Below are positions 43,101 to 53,500 of a stretch of 64,000 bases of DNA, in pieces (position 1 is the first letter of the stretch; every line of letters begins with the position of its first letter). The stretch is from Hexactinellida sp. DTS-2022 (taxonomy: Eukaryota > Porifera > Hexactinellida). The stretch is taken from NCBI GenBank assembly GCA_028753945.1, contig JAPNXP010000006.1:1612001-1676000 (forward strand), in the 5' to 3' direction. Under the pieces are notes generated by a model that worked only from the letters and a program-made list of their open reading frames with translations, was not told where the DNA came from and searched no databases. A program made the translations under genes and the position numbers.

Positions 43101-44978
43101 ATAACAGTTTGGTCAAAGGATCAAGAGGGGCAGTTGGGCTGTTAGACAATCCCGCAGCACTGAGGCGCTGGACATTGGCAGGTCCTGAAGTTGCACGATT
43201 GGTTGCAGAATTTGAAGACGGTCAGGTGGCTTGCGGGCGAAGAGCGAAACAAAACCTCGATCATCACCATGAACAACAACCTGAAGTGCAGTCTTCCTTT
43301 CTTAAAGACGTCAAATCGCTAACAGTTGTGATTCAAGAGATGGGAAACCCCTTCCTGGAGGAAAGCAATGAGTTCTGGTTCTAGACACCAAATATATCAT
43401 GAACGAGTCAGTTGCTGAAACTGTCAGAAAAGTGGAAACCATTGGTCAAAACCAATACAACAAGTTTGTTGATGAAAGGCTGTCCAAGTGTGCGAAGCCT
43501 GTTACAGAAACATTGCCCAAGAACAAGCTACCACTTTTCAGCCGTCCTACAGCCAAAGTTCCTTCTAAAGGAAAGCTACAGCTGCAATCAGTAAAAGGTG
43601 ACTGCAATTTATTCTCCCGGTTATATCTGGCTTGTCAGTTAAGAGACGGGGATGTGGACCAGTTCTTCTGTCACGAAAACCATGCTTGCCCACCATCTCT
43701 GTCACTGGGAGGCAAACTTCGGTATGGTACAAAGGTCGAAGCAGAGACAACAGCATCGGAAGAATCCCCTGTCGTTGATGCGATATTTTTGGATGGTGCC
43801 GCAGTGGTCCATATGTTGAATCCCGGAACAGCAAAGACCTTTTTGGAGTATGCAGAGCAAGTGTTTGTCCCATATGTATCAGCACAACTTGAGAATACAA
43901 TGCGCGTTGACATTGTTTGGGATGTTTATCAACCAGATAGCCTTAAGGGTACTCTCAGACAAAAGAGGGGCAAAGGTGTGCGTAGACGAGTAGTTCCTGC
44001 TGCAGCGATGCCAAAGAACTGGAAAGATTTCTTACGCGTGGACGAAAACAAAACAGAACTGTTCAGCTTCCTGTCTCACAAGGTCGCTCTTATACATAGA
44101 GAGGGAAAGGAAGTGTATACAACCGATGGACATAATGTGCTTTGTTCTTTGGTACAAGCTGATTTAGCAGGGCTGGTGCCATGCTCACAAGAGGAGCGGA
44201 CACGCGTCGGTTTTTGCACGTGGCAGATGCTGTCAAAAATGGACACAAGAGACTGTTGGTGCGTACAGTTGATACTAATGTCGTGGTATTGGCAATAGCG
44301 ACTCTAAACAGCATAAAGCCCGATAAACTGTGGGTAGCGTTTGGTACTGGTGGAAATTTCAGATTCATAGCAATCCATGATATAGTTGCAACCATTGGCC
44401 CAAGGAAGCCTGCAACTCTTCCAATGTTCCACGCACTTACAGGCTGTGACACTGTGTCTTCATTTGCAGGTATAGGAAAGAAGACTGCATGGTCAACCTG
44501 GAATGTGTACCCCGAGGTCACTGAAGCATTTGAAGAGCTGATGGACATGGCGCGCTATTAGCAACACGTCGATAGAAATTATAGAACGCTTTGTTATCCT
44601 AATGTATAGCAGAACAAGTGACCTCAATAGGGTCAATGATGCCAGGAAACAACTGTTTTCCCAGACATCTCGTATTCTGGAGAACATTCCACCAACTCAG
44701 GCTGCATTAAAACAGCACATAAAGCGTGCCCGTTACCAATGCCACTGCTGGAATGTGTCTGTCATCCGATTCACAGTTGCCAAATCCTTCTGACTGGGGA
44801 TGGGCCAAGGTCTTAACTGAATGGCAGCCGCTCTGGACCACTCTCCCAGAAGCATCAAAGTCTTGCTATGAACTGACACAGTGGTTGTAAGAAGGGATGT
44901 CGTGGGCAATGCAAATGCGTTAAAGCAGTGTTAAAATGTACTTCACTATGTGCGTGTTCAGGAAATTGTCAGGACTAG
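40116..44978 (+). pseudogene. Academ transposase with XPG/FEN-like region and Cys8 cluster, broken
   Basis: The frame starts MAKRFMLIEPASS (40116) and runs with interruptions to SGNCQD-stop (44978). An N-terminal CALCQKDND cysteine pair is followed by a long family-specific middle (KLAPGDMIAIEAKYHAKC). One intron, 42477-42550 (GTAAGT...TATAG), is removed. A conserved block DCNLFSRLYLACQLRDGDVD precedes DAIFLDGAAVVHMLNPG and VDIVWDVYQPDSLKG, which look like the start of a PIN/FEN fold. VRTVDTNVVVLAIATL and HALTGCDTVSSFAGIGKKTA resemble its metal-binding and helix-hairpin parts. The end carries eight cysteines (CKKGCRGQCKCVKA, KCTSLCACSGNC). Damage: a MITE at 40299-40534, and frameshifts near 40895, about 43385, 44212, 44560 and 44740-44880. 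The XPG and Cys8 parts are seen; catalytic activity is unknown. Confidence 0.82.
40299..40534. mobile_element. hAT-like MITE inside the Academ gene, duplication CAATTAAC
   Basis: A 236-bp element with ends CAGGCCTTCATCTAG / CAGATGAAGGCCTG and an exact 8-bp duplication CAATTAAC (40291-40298, 40535-40542). It contains several GCGCACCC words. Removing the element and one duplication restores the surrounding reading frame, so it landed in a once-intact gene. Confidence 0.9.
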
Positions 44979-45118
44979 GCACATGAGCTTATGACCATTG
45001 ATCAAAATTTCATACTTGTTCCATAGGATGCACTCAGTACAATACCATTTATATGTGATTTATCTAGTACACTAATTTGTCAAGTGTAATTTTAATTAAA
45101 TACGAGTTATTCATAACA

Positions 45119-45441
45119 TTACCATATATGGACAGGTGTGAAAACGCAAAAGCAATGTCCATACATATTAAGTAAATTCAATAGAACCAATCGACTCCCA
45201 TATATCACTTTCTAGTCGACAGTAATACATTTTTCATGTCTAACTAGAACATAATAGGAGTTATTTACAACATTACCATATATGGAAAGGTGAAAAACCA
45301 AAATGGGCGCCAAGGTCAATACAGGTGACCTTCAAGATGGGTCCCGATCTTAAAATGAACTTCATGGCCTATAGAATCATTGTGGAAAATTTCATGCTTG
45401 TACCATACAATGCACAATTATTTTGCTAATCGGCTGCACTA
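45119..45441 (-). repeat. Right TIR of the Academ-type element
   Basis: The complement of 39675-39938, plus about 60 bp of extra internal sequence (about 45195-45260) between the two CCATATATGG sites. Confidence 0.85.
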
Positions 45442-45787
45442 ATAAAAGCTAATGAGTGAAGAGTCTGTAAACTACATTCAATGGAAGTTAGATCATCAAT
45501 TTCATCCCAGACTAGTTGCTAGTTGGACATCGATTTCATCGCCATTATTCGCATCAAGGGATGAGTATGAATCAATAAATGTCTGAATTGAATATAAGCC
45601 ACAATCTTGTTGTGAAGCAAAAATCTTTAATATGTTAGATAACTTGAGGCGCGTTCAGTTTCAAGGATTTGAAGATACGAGATATGATAGTTTGAACCTG
45701 ACATCATACGATATAGGTCAAAGTGATGTTCCAGTGGATCTGTCTGTAAAAAGCATGTCAAAAGATAGTTAAATCCACAAAATCCAG
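45442..45787 (+). other. Spacer; 46-codon frame at 45632-45772
   Basis: A short plus-strand frame, MLDNLRRVQFQGFEDTRYD to KSMSKDS, has protein-like composition but no splice or family support. Otherwise nothing recognised. Confidence 0.2.
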
Positions 45788-47821
45788 TTAATGGTTAGTT
45801 ATCTGAGGCAATACAGTACAAGCATGTTTAGAACTGGTAAACGTTTGTTTACTTAACTTTCCTACATTTCCTGGCAAGGCCAGCCAAGTCTCTAACCAAA
45901 TAACAACACAAGCTAAGAATGAAAATCGTTCGTCCTGGTATGTTAGAGGTCTTGAGATATCATCATTCCAACGTTTACCTTTAAGTGGGGAATTTATGTT
46001 GAAAAGTTTCCAAATTTGAAGAATCATTTCAACAAAGTCGTGTGTATTGTTTCGGTCTTCTTGGTTACATAGTTCATTCTGTAACTTCAGAGCTGCAACA
46101 GTTAATTCGTTGAATACTTTCAAAACAAGTTTCATATTTTGGCGCTCAATAGCAGAAGGATAACAAGCTTTGATAGTCAAGCTAGGAGCTAACTTAGCTA
46201 AGGATTCTTTCTCTAAATTATAGAGGAGACGCACATCACTAAAAGATGCAGAGTAAACTTGAACAAGATACACACAGTAATCCAGCTTAATGTCTGAAAG
46301 TTGGGAAAGTGAAAGGTTTTCCGAATATCTTTCTGATTCAACCAGTTGTTTCGAATACTTTTCAAAATGTGCACGAAGTAAAAAGTAACATAGAGTTTTC
46401 TTTTATTATCAGAAGGGTGTGGTACACTAGTCTCTAAGTGTTTAGTGGAGAAAATAACTTGAATAAGTTAACGTTTAAAGGGTAATTGTCGGTAGAAATA
46501 ATCTGTACATTCAAACCGCAAGATTCGATATCCAAAATAAAAGACTTAATTATAGGAAAGGTATTCAGAAGATATAGATGCGCAAGGTATCAAACGAGAA
46601 ATACAGGACCATTTTTTGTGTAAACTAGAAACCATGATAGCAAATAGAGTTCTTGTGGGGTTTTCAGGGGATAAGTTAGGACCAAATATTTTCCCACCCT
46701 TCCCACCCCTCAGACTTAAGTTAACGTGGATCTCATCCATCTGTTTAATTACATTCTTCTCTTGAGAACTTAAAGAAGAAGTTACCTGGCTAAGGTAACT
46801 ACAAGAGTCGTTTTCCTGCCCAAAAGAAGAGTACAACTTTCTAGTGTATGAACATGTGGAAAAGAAATGCATTCTGAACTTTGGAGAATTTGTAACTAGC
46901 AGGAGAAACCAGATGCGTTTTTATGGCCAGAATTTGTGTAAGAACATTATATCTCCTTCTCTTCTTGTAAATACCCACATTCTCTAGTTGGCCAAGAATA
47001 AATTGTAATCTTGGCAAATCGGAACAATTGGACTCTGTTTCATCACTATCTAATAGATTACATATGGCCTCCTCAATATGTTATTTTGCTTTAGAGATAT
47101 GGTGAGGATGTTTCTTCTGAGGGGAAGAGCTAAGTTTCAGAGTAATCTCTGTAAACATCGATTCAATTTGTCGAATATCAGTGATAGAGATAAGAGAGAG
47201 AGAAATGGACTCCTCCCATATATATAATATTATATATCCGTTCACAGATAAAAAGAATTTATTTCAAGAGAAACATCTGCACAAATATTAATATTTTCCA
47301 TCTCACACAATTATCTGTTTGAATCCAAACTAACCAGTCAGTTGGGATTGTTATCAAAGCTAACTTATCTCGTATTTCTTGTAAACAACCAACACGAAAC
47401 TTCTCCATTTCTGTATTCTCTGATCTCAAGCTGAGATTATTTGCTTGGTTCAATAAATCTTCCTCTTTGGAGTAGTAAGAGAACCGAGTTCGTTTTATTC
47501 TAATTGAAGGGATAGAGGAATAATAAGACGAACAACCAGGAAGGAGAGAGGGGACAGCGCCAGGATTTAATTTGGGTCTTCTTCGCGGGACCTCATAGGA
47601 TGTGCCATCTCCTCTGGGTACCGTGTGAAAATATTGAATATCTTCCTTCGGAAAATGCTTAGCACACACATACACCATTTTGAGGTCAGAAATAACCTAG
47701 CGATGAAGAGCACGTATCCAGGCATGTCGTAACTCAGGTGGACCATCTGGAAGTTAAAAACTGGGACGCGCTCTTCTGGGGTATAATTACCCCTACAACC
47801 AGGGGCAGAACAGTTCGGCAT
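45788..47821 (-). pseudogene. P-element-like THAP transposase, broken
   Basis: On the minus strand the N-terminus MPNCSAPGCRGNYTPEERVP is a THAP zinc finger that continues, one base out of frame, as PPELRHAWIRALHR. After an in-frame TAG come MVYVCAKHFPKED and QYFHTVPRGDGTS. Further on are KRRRYNVLTQILAIKTHLVS, VIKQMDEIHVNLSLRGGKGG with a candidate catalytic Asp, LNVQIISTDNYPLNVNLFK with a second, and KACYPSAIERQNMKLVLKVF with KLFNINSPLKGKRWND, which resemble the C-terminal and GTP-binding-insertion parts of P/THAP9 transposases. Several frameshifts and stops make this copy non-functional. No terminal repeats could be paired. Confidence 0.8.
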
Positions 47822-48066
47822 TGAGAATTTTTTTTAATATCTAACTATTAAAAGAGAAACAAAGTCAAATATAGTACTAGGAAGTGCTTAAAACATCGGT
47901 GGAAGGAGAATTGTATTAATTAATTACTAAAATTAACAAAAATCAGTAACAAGTTGATTCAACTATTTTTAAAATATTTCTAACTGTACAGAGATAAATG
48001 TAAATAACTATGGGTCAATAATAATATCGTACACTACTTCATCCTTGGTGCAAAATATCAGCTTTG

Positions 48067-48917
48067 ATGGTAGGCCTTATATAGAGTAGGCTATGGTCAA
48101 AACTTATTTAAATTATCTACATTAAATGCGTATATTGTGTGGACATTGTGCATGTACTTAAAAATGCAGTGCTGCATGTTGTGTAATGTACATGCAATAT
48201 TAACGAAATGAGCTTTCAGGGCTTTCGCGATTATTTTTAAATATACGTATATTGACACATTCCTCGGTTGCCAGGGAAAGGTATATTTCCTAAATGAGTC
48301 ATAACTCAAAAACTATCGATTTTATGTAAACTGGGCTAGTTCTGATCTATCGGAATAGGTAACTTCCTATTCATTGATAAATTATAATACATAAATTATG
48401 CTTAACTTCATTAACCTTTGAGATAATGAGATAATTAGCTTAGAAAAAGCAATAATTTTTCTAAGCTAATTATCTCATTATCAGAACTAGCCCAGTTTAC
48501 ATAAAATCGATAGTTTTTGAGTTATGACTCATTTTAGGAAATATACATTTCCCTGGCAACCGAGGAATGTGTCAACATTCCATTTATAATTTCGATATAT
48601 TTTATTCAACTAGTTATGGGCATCATCATGTTCCAATCTTGAACATTTATAACGAGTTTAACTATGGTAAAAGCAGGTTATAAAAACACGATATTTCGCA
48701 CCCAAAATATCGATTACGTCATCATATGATGACATAGCACAATTCTGAAGGATGTTTTGTATACCTTGATACCAAGTTCCTATATAGTTATAGTACATTT
48801 ATGACGTCTATCATTACTAGTTATGGAGATAAATATAAATAACCTATTTATCAATGGACTCTTATTTCCTACTATGATTCGGCAGCATGTATAGCCGTAT
48901 TATAGTAGGCCATGTAG
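48067..48917. mobile_element. Foldback element related to 32709-33535
   Basis: Ends AGTAGGCTATGG / GTAGGCCATG, with internal hairpin arms at about 48252-48342 and 48481-48577 (CACATTCCTCGGTTGCCAGG / CCTGGCAACCGAGGAATGTG, ACTCAAAAACTATCGATTTT). It shares TACCTTGATACCAAGTTCC-type and CATCATATGATGACAT words with the first copy. Confidence 0.7.
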
Positions 48918-48954
48918 GACCCTACTAGAACATTTTTTACTAGAAGAAGCACAC

Positions 48955-49146
48955 TAACAAATGCAAGTTAGTCATAAAACTATTCTAACAAATGCAAGTT
49001 AGCAATAAAACAATTCTAACAAATGCAGTCGATCACACCACAATTCTAACAAATGGAAGTTAGTCATATAACAATTCTAACAAATGCAAGTTAGTCATAA
49101 AACGGATTCTAACAAATGAAATCAGTTGAAATTCTAACAAATGCAT
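48955..49146. repeat. Minisatellite, six to seven 25-31-bp units
   Basis: Units of the type TAACAAATGCAAGTTAGTCA with a TAAAACAATTC tail are repeated head to tail. The third and sixth units are diverged. Repeat and spacer vary together, so this is a tandem repeat and not a CRISPR array. Confidence 0.88.
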
Positions 49147-49337
49147 ACACCCCCTATTTTTATGCCAATTTGCATGAGAGTCTCAAAGCCTCATGCTCAG
49201 CTGTAAATCGAGATATATAACACCATTGATAAAATTATAATAAAAAAAACTTTGCAATGAACAGTAACATAAAAAGTTTGCAAATGCACAAAAGCAGACA
49301 AAGTAAATACTAAATACAATAACAAATACCTACCCTA

Positions 49338-50705
49338 TCAGGCCATGACCGTAGAGAGTAGAAAGCACTGTACTCTACTGTTTCCCGTATCACATACCAC
49401 CAGCGTATTCTCGGAGTTAACACATAGCCCGGAGGGACTTGAGAACTTACCGTACTCGTATCCCTCTCCTCCTATCTTCAAACAGATACAACCCTGTTTG
49501 TCAAACACAAACACACTGCTCTGTATTATGTCGCTAACAACCAACTCTCCATTCGTGCCCTGACAGATCCCCCAAGTGCCAGCACTCAGCTCACACAGTT
49601 GGTTCTGTCCCCCGATTTGTGAAATTAGCTGGCCCTCCCACCCATACAGGTTGATACACGGATTTCCATGGTGCAGTACTACTATCCGCTTATCAGCTGA
49701 TACAGCGACCGATTGGGGCCTACGGAGGTAGCCTGGAATCTCACTGGAGTTCCCGATAAAGTGTGCAAATTTATAAGTCCTCATGTTCAACTCGTCCTCT
49801 GTCTCGTTCAGTACCTGAAGGCGGTTGTTGCTCCATTCACAAATTAATAGTGTCTTGTCACAGTAAGCGATTCCTAATGGGTTTGAAAATTCGCATTTTC
49901 CTATACCGCGTTTCCCAATGGAGTGTATATAGCATAGTGTATTCTTATCATATACTTGCAGTTGATGCAGGCCCCCAACAGATACGTACAACAAATCAGC
50001 TGACAAAGCTAACCCTCCCAGCTCAACCTCCTCTCCGTCCTCCCTCAGGACTGAGCCTGTACTCAACAGTTCTCCCTCCGGATCGAAGTGACACAACTCG
50101 TATCCATGGTCCCTATTCAGAAAGAACAAGTGGTTCCTCTCGTCAGCTCTAACATGTAGAGGAGTGAATGCGTTCCGCACGCCACTCTTTTGGTGCGGAA
50201 ACACCCTAAACGGTTGTGGCGGGTCAGACTTACCTAGTAATAACCTCCCAGTCCTATAAATGTGGTAAGGGAGGCAGTCGTCCATTATGAGTTTGATATT
50301 ACGGTAATGAGGGAAGTCATGGAGTTTCAACTTGAGCAACTGATCCTTCATCTTCTCAAGATATTTATCCCTGCTCTGCACAGAACAGTCTCCTTCGCCA
50401 GATAAAGATATTAGTTCATGAGAATTAAAAAATACCTTTTCTCTCAACTCTTGTTCAAGACTTTGCCTTAACACCCGCGTTTTGGCCGTTTGCTCGATAA
50501 ACTCTTTCTCCATCTCTCCGATTTGACTCAAGAGTTGACTCTGTCTATACTGCAAAGATGCAATTAGATGTCCGAATTTCTTATTCACATCTTCTCTCAA
50601 CTGATTCAGTGTTCTCAGAAATATTTTCAGTGTTGATTCGGCATTTAAATGGGACGCGAGTCCAAATTGGCTGAAACCACGTTTGAGATTAGATTTTGTG
50701 GACAT
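49338..50705 (-). CDS. NHL-repeat beta-propeller protein with N-terminal coiled coil
   Basis: An intronless 455-codon frame, MSTKSNLKRGFSQFGL to FLLSTVMA. The first ~130 residues are helical (RTLNQLREDVNKKFGHLIAS, EMEKEFIEQTAKTRVLRQSL), consistent with a coiled coil. From about 185 onward, propeller blades with NHL-type phrasing follow: GLALSADLLYVSVGGLHQLQ, FSNPLGIAYCDKTLLICEWS, LRRPQSVAVSADKRIVVL, LVVSDIIQSSVFVFDKQG and FSSPSGLCVNSENTLVVCDT. This is the C-terminal architecture of TRIM-NHL proteins (TRIM2/3/71), but no RING or B-box is encoded in the frame. It could be a free-standing NHL protein of an expanded invertebrate family, or lack upstream exons. A role in protein or RNA binding is inference from the fold. 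Confidence 0.85.
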   Translation of the reverse strand: MSTKSNLKRGFSQFGLASHLNAESTLKIFLRTLNQLREDVNKKFGHLIASLQYRQSQLLSQIGEMEKEFIEQTAKTRVLRQSLEQELREKVFFNSHELISLSGEGDCSVQSRDKYLEKMKDQLLKLKLHDFPHYRNIKLIMDDCLPYHIYRTGRLLLGKSDPPQPFRVFPHQKSGVRNAFTPLHVRADERNHLFFLNRDHGYELCHFDPEGELLSTGSVLREDGEEVELGGLALSADLLYVSVGGLHQLQVYDKNTLCYIHSIGKRGIGKCEFSNPLGIAYCDKTLLICEWSNNRLQVLNETEDELNMRTYKFAHFIGNSSEIPGYLRRPQSVAVSADKRIVVLHHGNPCINLYGWEGQLISQIGGQNQLCELSAGTWGICQGTNGELVVSDIIQSSVFVFDKQGCICLKIGGEGYEYGKFSSPSGLCVNSENTLVVCDTGNSRVQCFLLSTVMA

Positions 50706-51066
50706 TACTTAAGAGATAATTATTGTAAATAAAGATAAAAAATATATTTATGTACTGTCCTATTATTTAACTTAATTAAAGGAGTACCAATTTCTCAATT
50801 TACTTAATATTTATATTCTTGAATATCAATGATCACAGATTCACAATGTAACTTAAAACTTGATTATTAGTAGATATCGCTAAATCCAGATCTATAAATA
50901 AATTTAAGTTGCTATCCTGGTATTACTTATGACTATTGAGTGTATATAGGTATAGCATGCCTGTTAAAACGAAGAGGCGTGTTTGCTATTTTAGAAGGAA
51001 ACAGTGTCTACAAAAAAATCAAAGCCAGTGTCTCCAGGATGTCGCCACGGGGGGGGGGGGGTCATA
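50706..51066. other. 5' flank of the NHL gene
   Basis: AT-rich, no gene or clear promoter motif. A poly-G run (about 12 G) lies at 51049-51060 next to a hAT insertion. Confidence 0.4.
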
Positions 51067-51237
51067 CAGGGCCGGATTATCCAATAGGCACAGTAGGCAC
51101 TGTGCCTAGGGCCTACGAAAAATTTGGAACATACGAACGAAATTTTGGGGCCTACGAAAAATTTGGGGCCTAATTGCTGCATGCTGCCTGGTATCCTCAA
51201 AGTGCCTAGGGCCTACGAAGACCTTAATCCGGCCCTG
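51067..51237. mobile_element. hAT-type MITE, duplication GGGTCATA
   Basis: A 171-bp element with ends CAGGGCCGGATTATCC / CTTAATCCGGCCCTG and an exact duplication GGGTCATA (51059-51066, 51238-51245). The words GGGCCTACGAAAAATTTGG are repeated inside. A relative is at 62510-62855. Confidence 0.88.
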
Positions 51238-51297
51238 GGGTCATAGGCAGCAATGCAATCATCAGTCTCCTGAATCAATTCAGAACATCACTTCCAT

Positions 51298-51620
51298 CAG
51301 GGGCGGCACATGCTTTTCAAAATTGGTACGCCGGAAGTATATAATATTCTAAGTGGTACGGCGGCGAACGACTAGCAAGATACAAAATCGTCATCAACTA
51401 TTTTATCGTCATTGTTCCAGTGTTTGTCTACACCGTTAACCTTTCAATTGATGGTCGTAGCAACCGTATCCGTCGCACCACACTTGTTTTCAGCGGTATC
51501 AGTCCTTATCATTTTAGCATTGTGTTATAAAGCCACCGATATTTTGAAAATGAGGTGCCGTGCGGCGACGCCGGACCACTCTAAAAAGTGGTACGGCACT
51601 CGCCGTACCCGCCGCCCCTG
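51298..51620. mobile_element. hAT-type element, CAGGGGCGGCAC ends
   Basis: Ends CAGGGGCGGCACATGC / CGTACCCGCCGCCCCTG. GTACGGCGGCG and GGTACGGC words occur internally. The duplication is not preserved. Confidence 0.65.
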
Positions 51621-51769
51621 AATATAGTAAATATAAAAGCGGGTACAGCAACACTTCGTGTTCACAGGAGGCCCCCTTTGCTTTGTGTCTCTGTAAATCT
51701 CAAAATTAACTTAGTCCGTTCGGCAATATATATATATATATATATAATATTGCGCAAACGCGTCCTCGC

Positions 51770-52260
51770 ATCTATAACTGGGGGTTCTTGTTTGTTTTCT
51801 TCGAAAATTAATATATACGAGCCCTTCGGTCTCGGTCGCTTTGCGACAGATCGGTGCTACGCACCTCAAGTTAACGGCCACTACGCGGCCTTACTCCTCA
51901 CTAAACAATTGATTACATAGTTAGTAATATTTGTCATAGTTATATACTTATAATAAGCGTTGAAAGCTATCTTCTAGGTTGATTTTGAATTTTCATTAAT
52001 TTGTTTACCTATTTTGTGTAAACAACAACAACAAATATTCATATTACAAATTTATAAACGCGAAATTGGTGTTCAGCATACTTGTTTACCAATAATACCT
52101 GTTGAAAGCAAACTTCTAGGTTGATTTTGAATTTTCATTAATTTGTTTACCTATTTGTATATAAACAACAACAACAAATATTCATATTACATATTTATAA
52201 ACGCGAAATTCGGGTTCAGCATACTTGTTTACCTATTATAACATTTGTTTACCCATTATA
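51770..52260. repeat. Inverted copy of the 141-bp-unit repeat family
   Basis: Begins ACGAGCCCTTCGGTCTCGGTCGC and has two copies of an approximately 142-bp unit from GTTGAAAGC at 51959 and 52101 (CTTCTAGGTTGATTTTGAAT, AACAACAACAACAAATATTC). Confidence 0.65.
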
Positions 52261-52299
52261 ACATTTGGAAGTTAGTTTATATTTCATATATTAATGCGG

Positions 52300-52480
52300 T
52301 TTCTTTTGGAAATGGTCCCGCCGGCCCTTTGGGCCGCCTGGCCAAAAGGTTCTGGGATCGGCCCAATCGATTCCGGGGCCGCTACATTCACGCCGAGAAG
52401 AGCCGGGTAGGGCCGAGTAGCCCTTTCGGGCTGCCCGGCCCATGCCGGGTGGCCGGGTGGGTCCGACGCCTATGCTATTT
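52300..52480. repeat. GC-rich block of GGGCC words
   Basis: GGCCCTTTGGGCCGCCTGGCC and GGGCCGAGTAGCCC form overlapping small palindromes in an otherwise AT-rich region. No ends could be defined. Confidence 0.45.
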
Positions 52481-52545
52481 CCCCAACACTTTAATACAAT
52501 CCGGACAAACACACACACAAACAAACAAACAAACAACAATCGAGA

Positions 52546-52791
52546 TTGAATAATATAGATGTAACTATGAGCAGGATATTTTCCAGATTGTCTGTGTGTA
52601 ATTTTAATGATTTCTGTAACAAGATCGATAAGTATTTTAATCGGAAATACATGGACATTGGAGAATACAAAGACCCCGAGTATAGAAATAAAATCATTAC
52701 TAAGATCTGTACACCCCGTGAACCCAAACCCATTGCTTCTACTCGAGATCCATTAAGCTGTGGACGGCAGGTTCGGAACCACAGTTGTTGA
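52546..52791 (+). CDS. Unrecognised 81-codon open frame
   Basis: The frame MNNIDVTMSRIFSRLSVC to QVRNHSC has mixed, protein-like composition (YMDIGEYKDPEYRNKIITK). It overlaps an opposite-strand frame of 126 codons that looks less convincing. A GTTGGT after the stop region is a poor donor. No family recognised. Confidence 0.3.
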   Translation: MNNIDVTMSRIFSRLSVCNFNDFCNKIDKYFNRKYMDIGEYKDPEYRNKIITKICTPREPKPIASTRDPLSCGRQVRNHSC

Positions 52792-53083
52792 GGTTGGTAA
52801 TCATTGATTATCAAATCGACACAATGAAATGTCACACTAATGGTGACCAACAAAATCAGTGTAAACGACACAATCTACAGTGATGACTGAGAAACCCTTT
52901 GGATTGAGAGTATAAAGGAATTAATATGATATTTTAACAAGAATATAATATAACACAGCTTAAGAGGGAGTGACTAGATATAAAAACAAATCAGTGGGTG
53001 ATGATTGATTTTACAAATAACCTTCGCTGAAAGGCAATTAATTAATTGCTAGATTTACATCTCATCTCCTCTCAAACAGTCAG

Positions 53084-53500
53084 TCAATTGCTTATCTTGG
53101 GGCTGGGAACTGCTTCTTCTGGGGCTTCTATTATAGGCTCGAATTCTTTATGTAGCATTCTGGAAATGTAGTATACAGGTTTTTGCTGGAACAAGTTGTC
53201 CTTATCATTCAGATCTATGCATCCAGTATATACTCTGTAGCGGTGCACCTCTGAGGCTAGGAAGTTTCTGTAGTCCAGCATATCCTAAGGGGTTATCAAT
53301 TGATAAAATACGAATACTAGTAGTATATAAGCAGTAATTAGTAAGGCCACTGTTTGTTGGAATCTTGTTTCAGCTCCACCGCCCGCGTTAGATTTCACTC
53401 CCGCACGAATATTGTCATTATTGTCATTATTTCCATTATTACACCTACATTTCAAGTAAGGCCACTGTTCGTTGCCAATTTTATTGTCTAAAATAGCCAT
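53084..53500 (-). CDS. Small unidentified gene, probably two exons
   Basis: Two consecutive minus-strand frames. The right one starts MAILDNKIGNEQWPYL, has an Asn/Asp-rich stretch (NNGNNDNNDN) and a hydrophobic segment ALLITAYILLVFVFYQL. The left begins after a CCCCTTAG acceptor with DMLDYRNFLASEVHRYRVYT and ends EEAVPSPKISN. The left frame looks genuinely coding. The matching donor could not be fixed, and the hydrophobic segment may be partly intronic. Product unknown. Confidence 0.4.

Larger units (their letters stand above)
39675..45441 (+). mobile_element. Academ-type DNA transposon with long TIRs
   Basis: A 5.8-kb element. Inverted ends of about 260-320 bp begin TAGTGCAGC and include GCATGAAATTTTTCACAATG, GATCGGGACCCATCTTGAAG and two copies of CCATATATGG. 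They enclose a single plus-strand gene whose product ends with an XPG/FEN-like region and a Cys8 cluster, the combination described for Academ (XPG-bearing) transposons. I could not resolve a 3-4-bp duplication. The gene is broken, so this copy is dead. Confidence 0.8.

Noticed and set aside
43565-43900. 111-codon minus-strand frame in the Academ gene
   Set aside because: Shadow of the conserved plus-strand block containing DCNLFSRLYLACQ.
48955-49146. Regular repeats resembling a CRISPR array
   Set aside because: The whole 30-bp unit repeats, with no unique spacers, and the context is an animal genome.
49763-50152. 129-codon plus-strand frame
   Set aside because: Antisense shadow of the NHL-propeller gene.
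52491-52871. 126-codon minus-strand frame with a hydrophobic start
   Set aside because: Ends in a CVCLSG/VCLFVC run made by a simple ACAAACAAAC repeat; the opposite-strand frame looks more protein-like.
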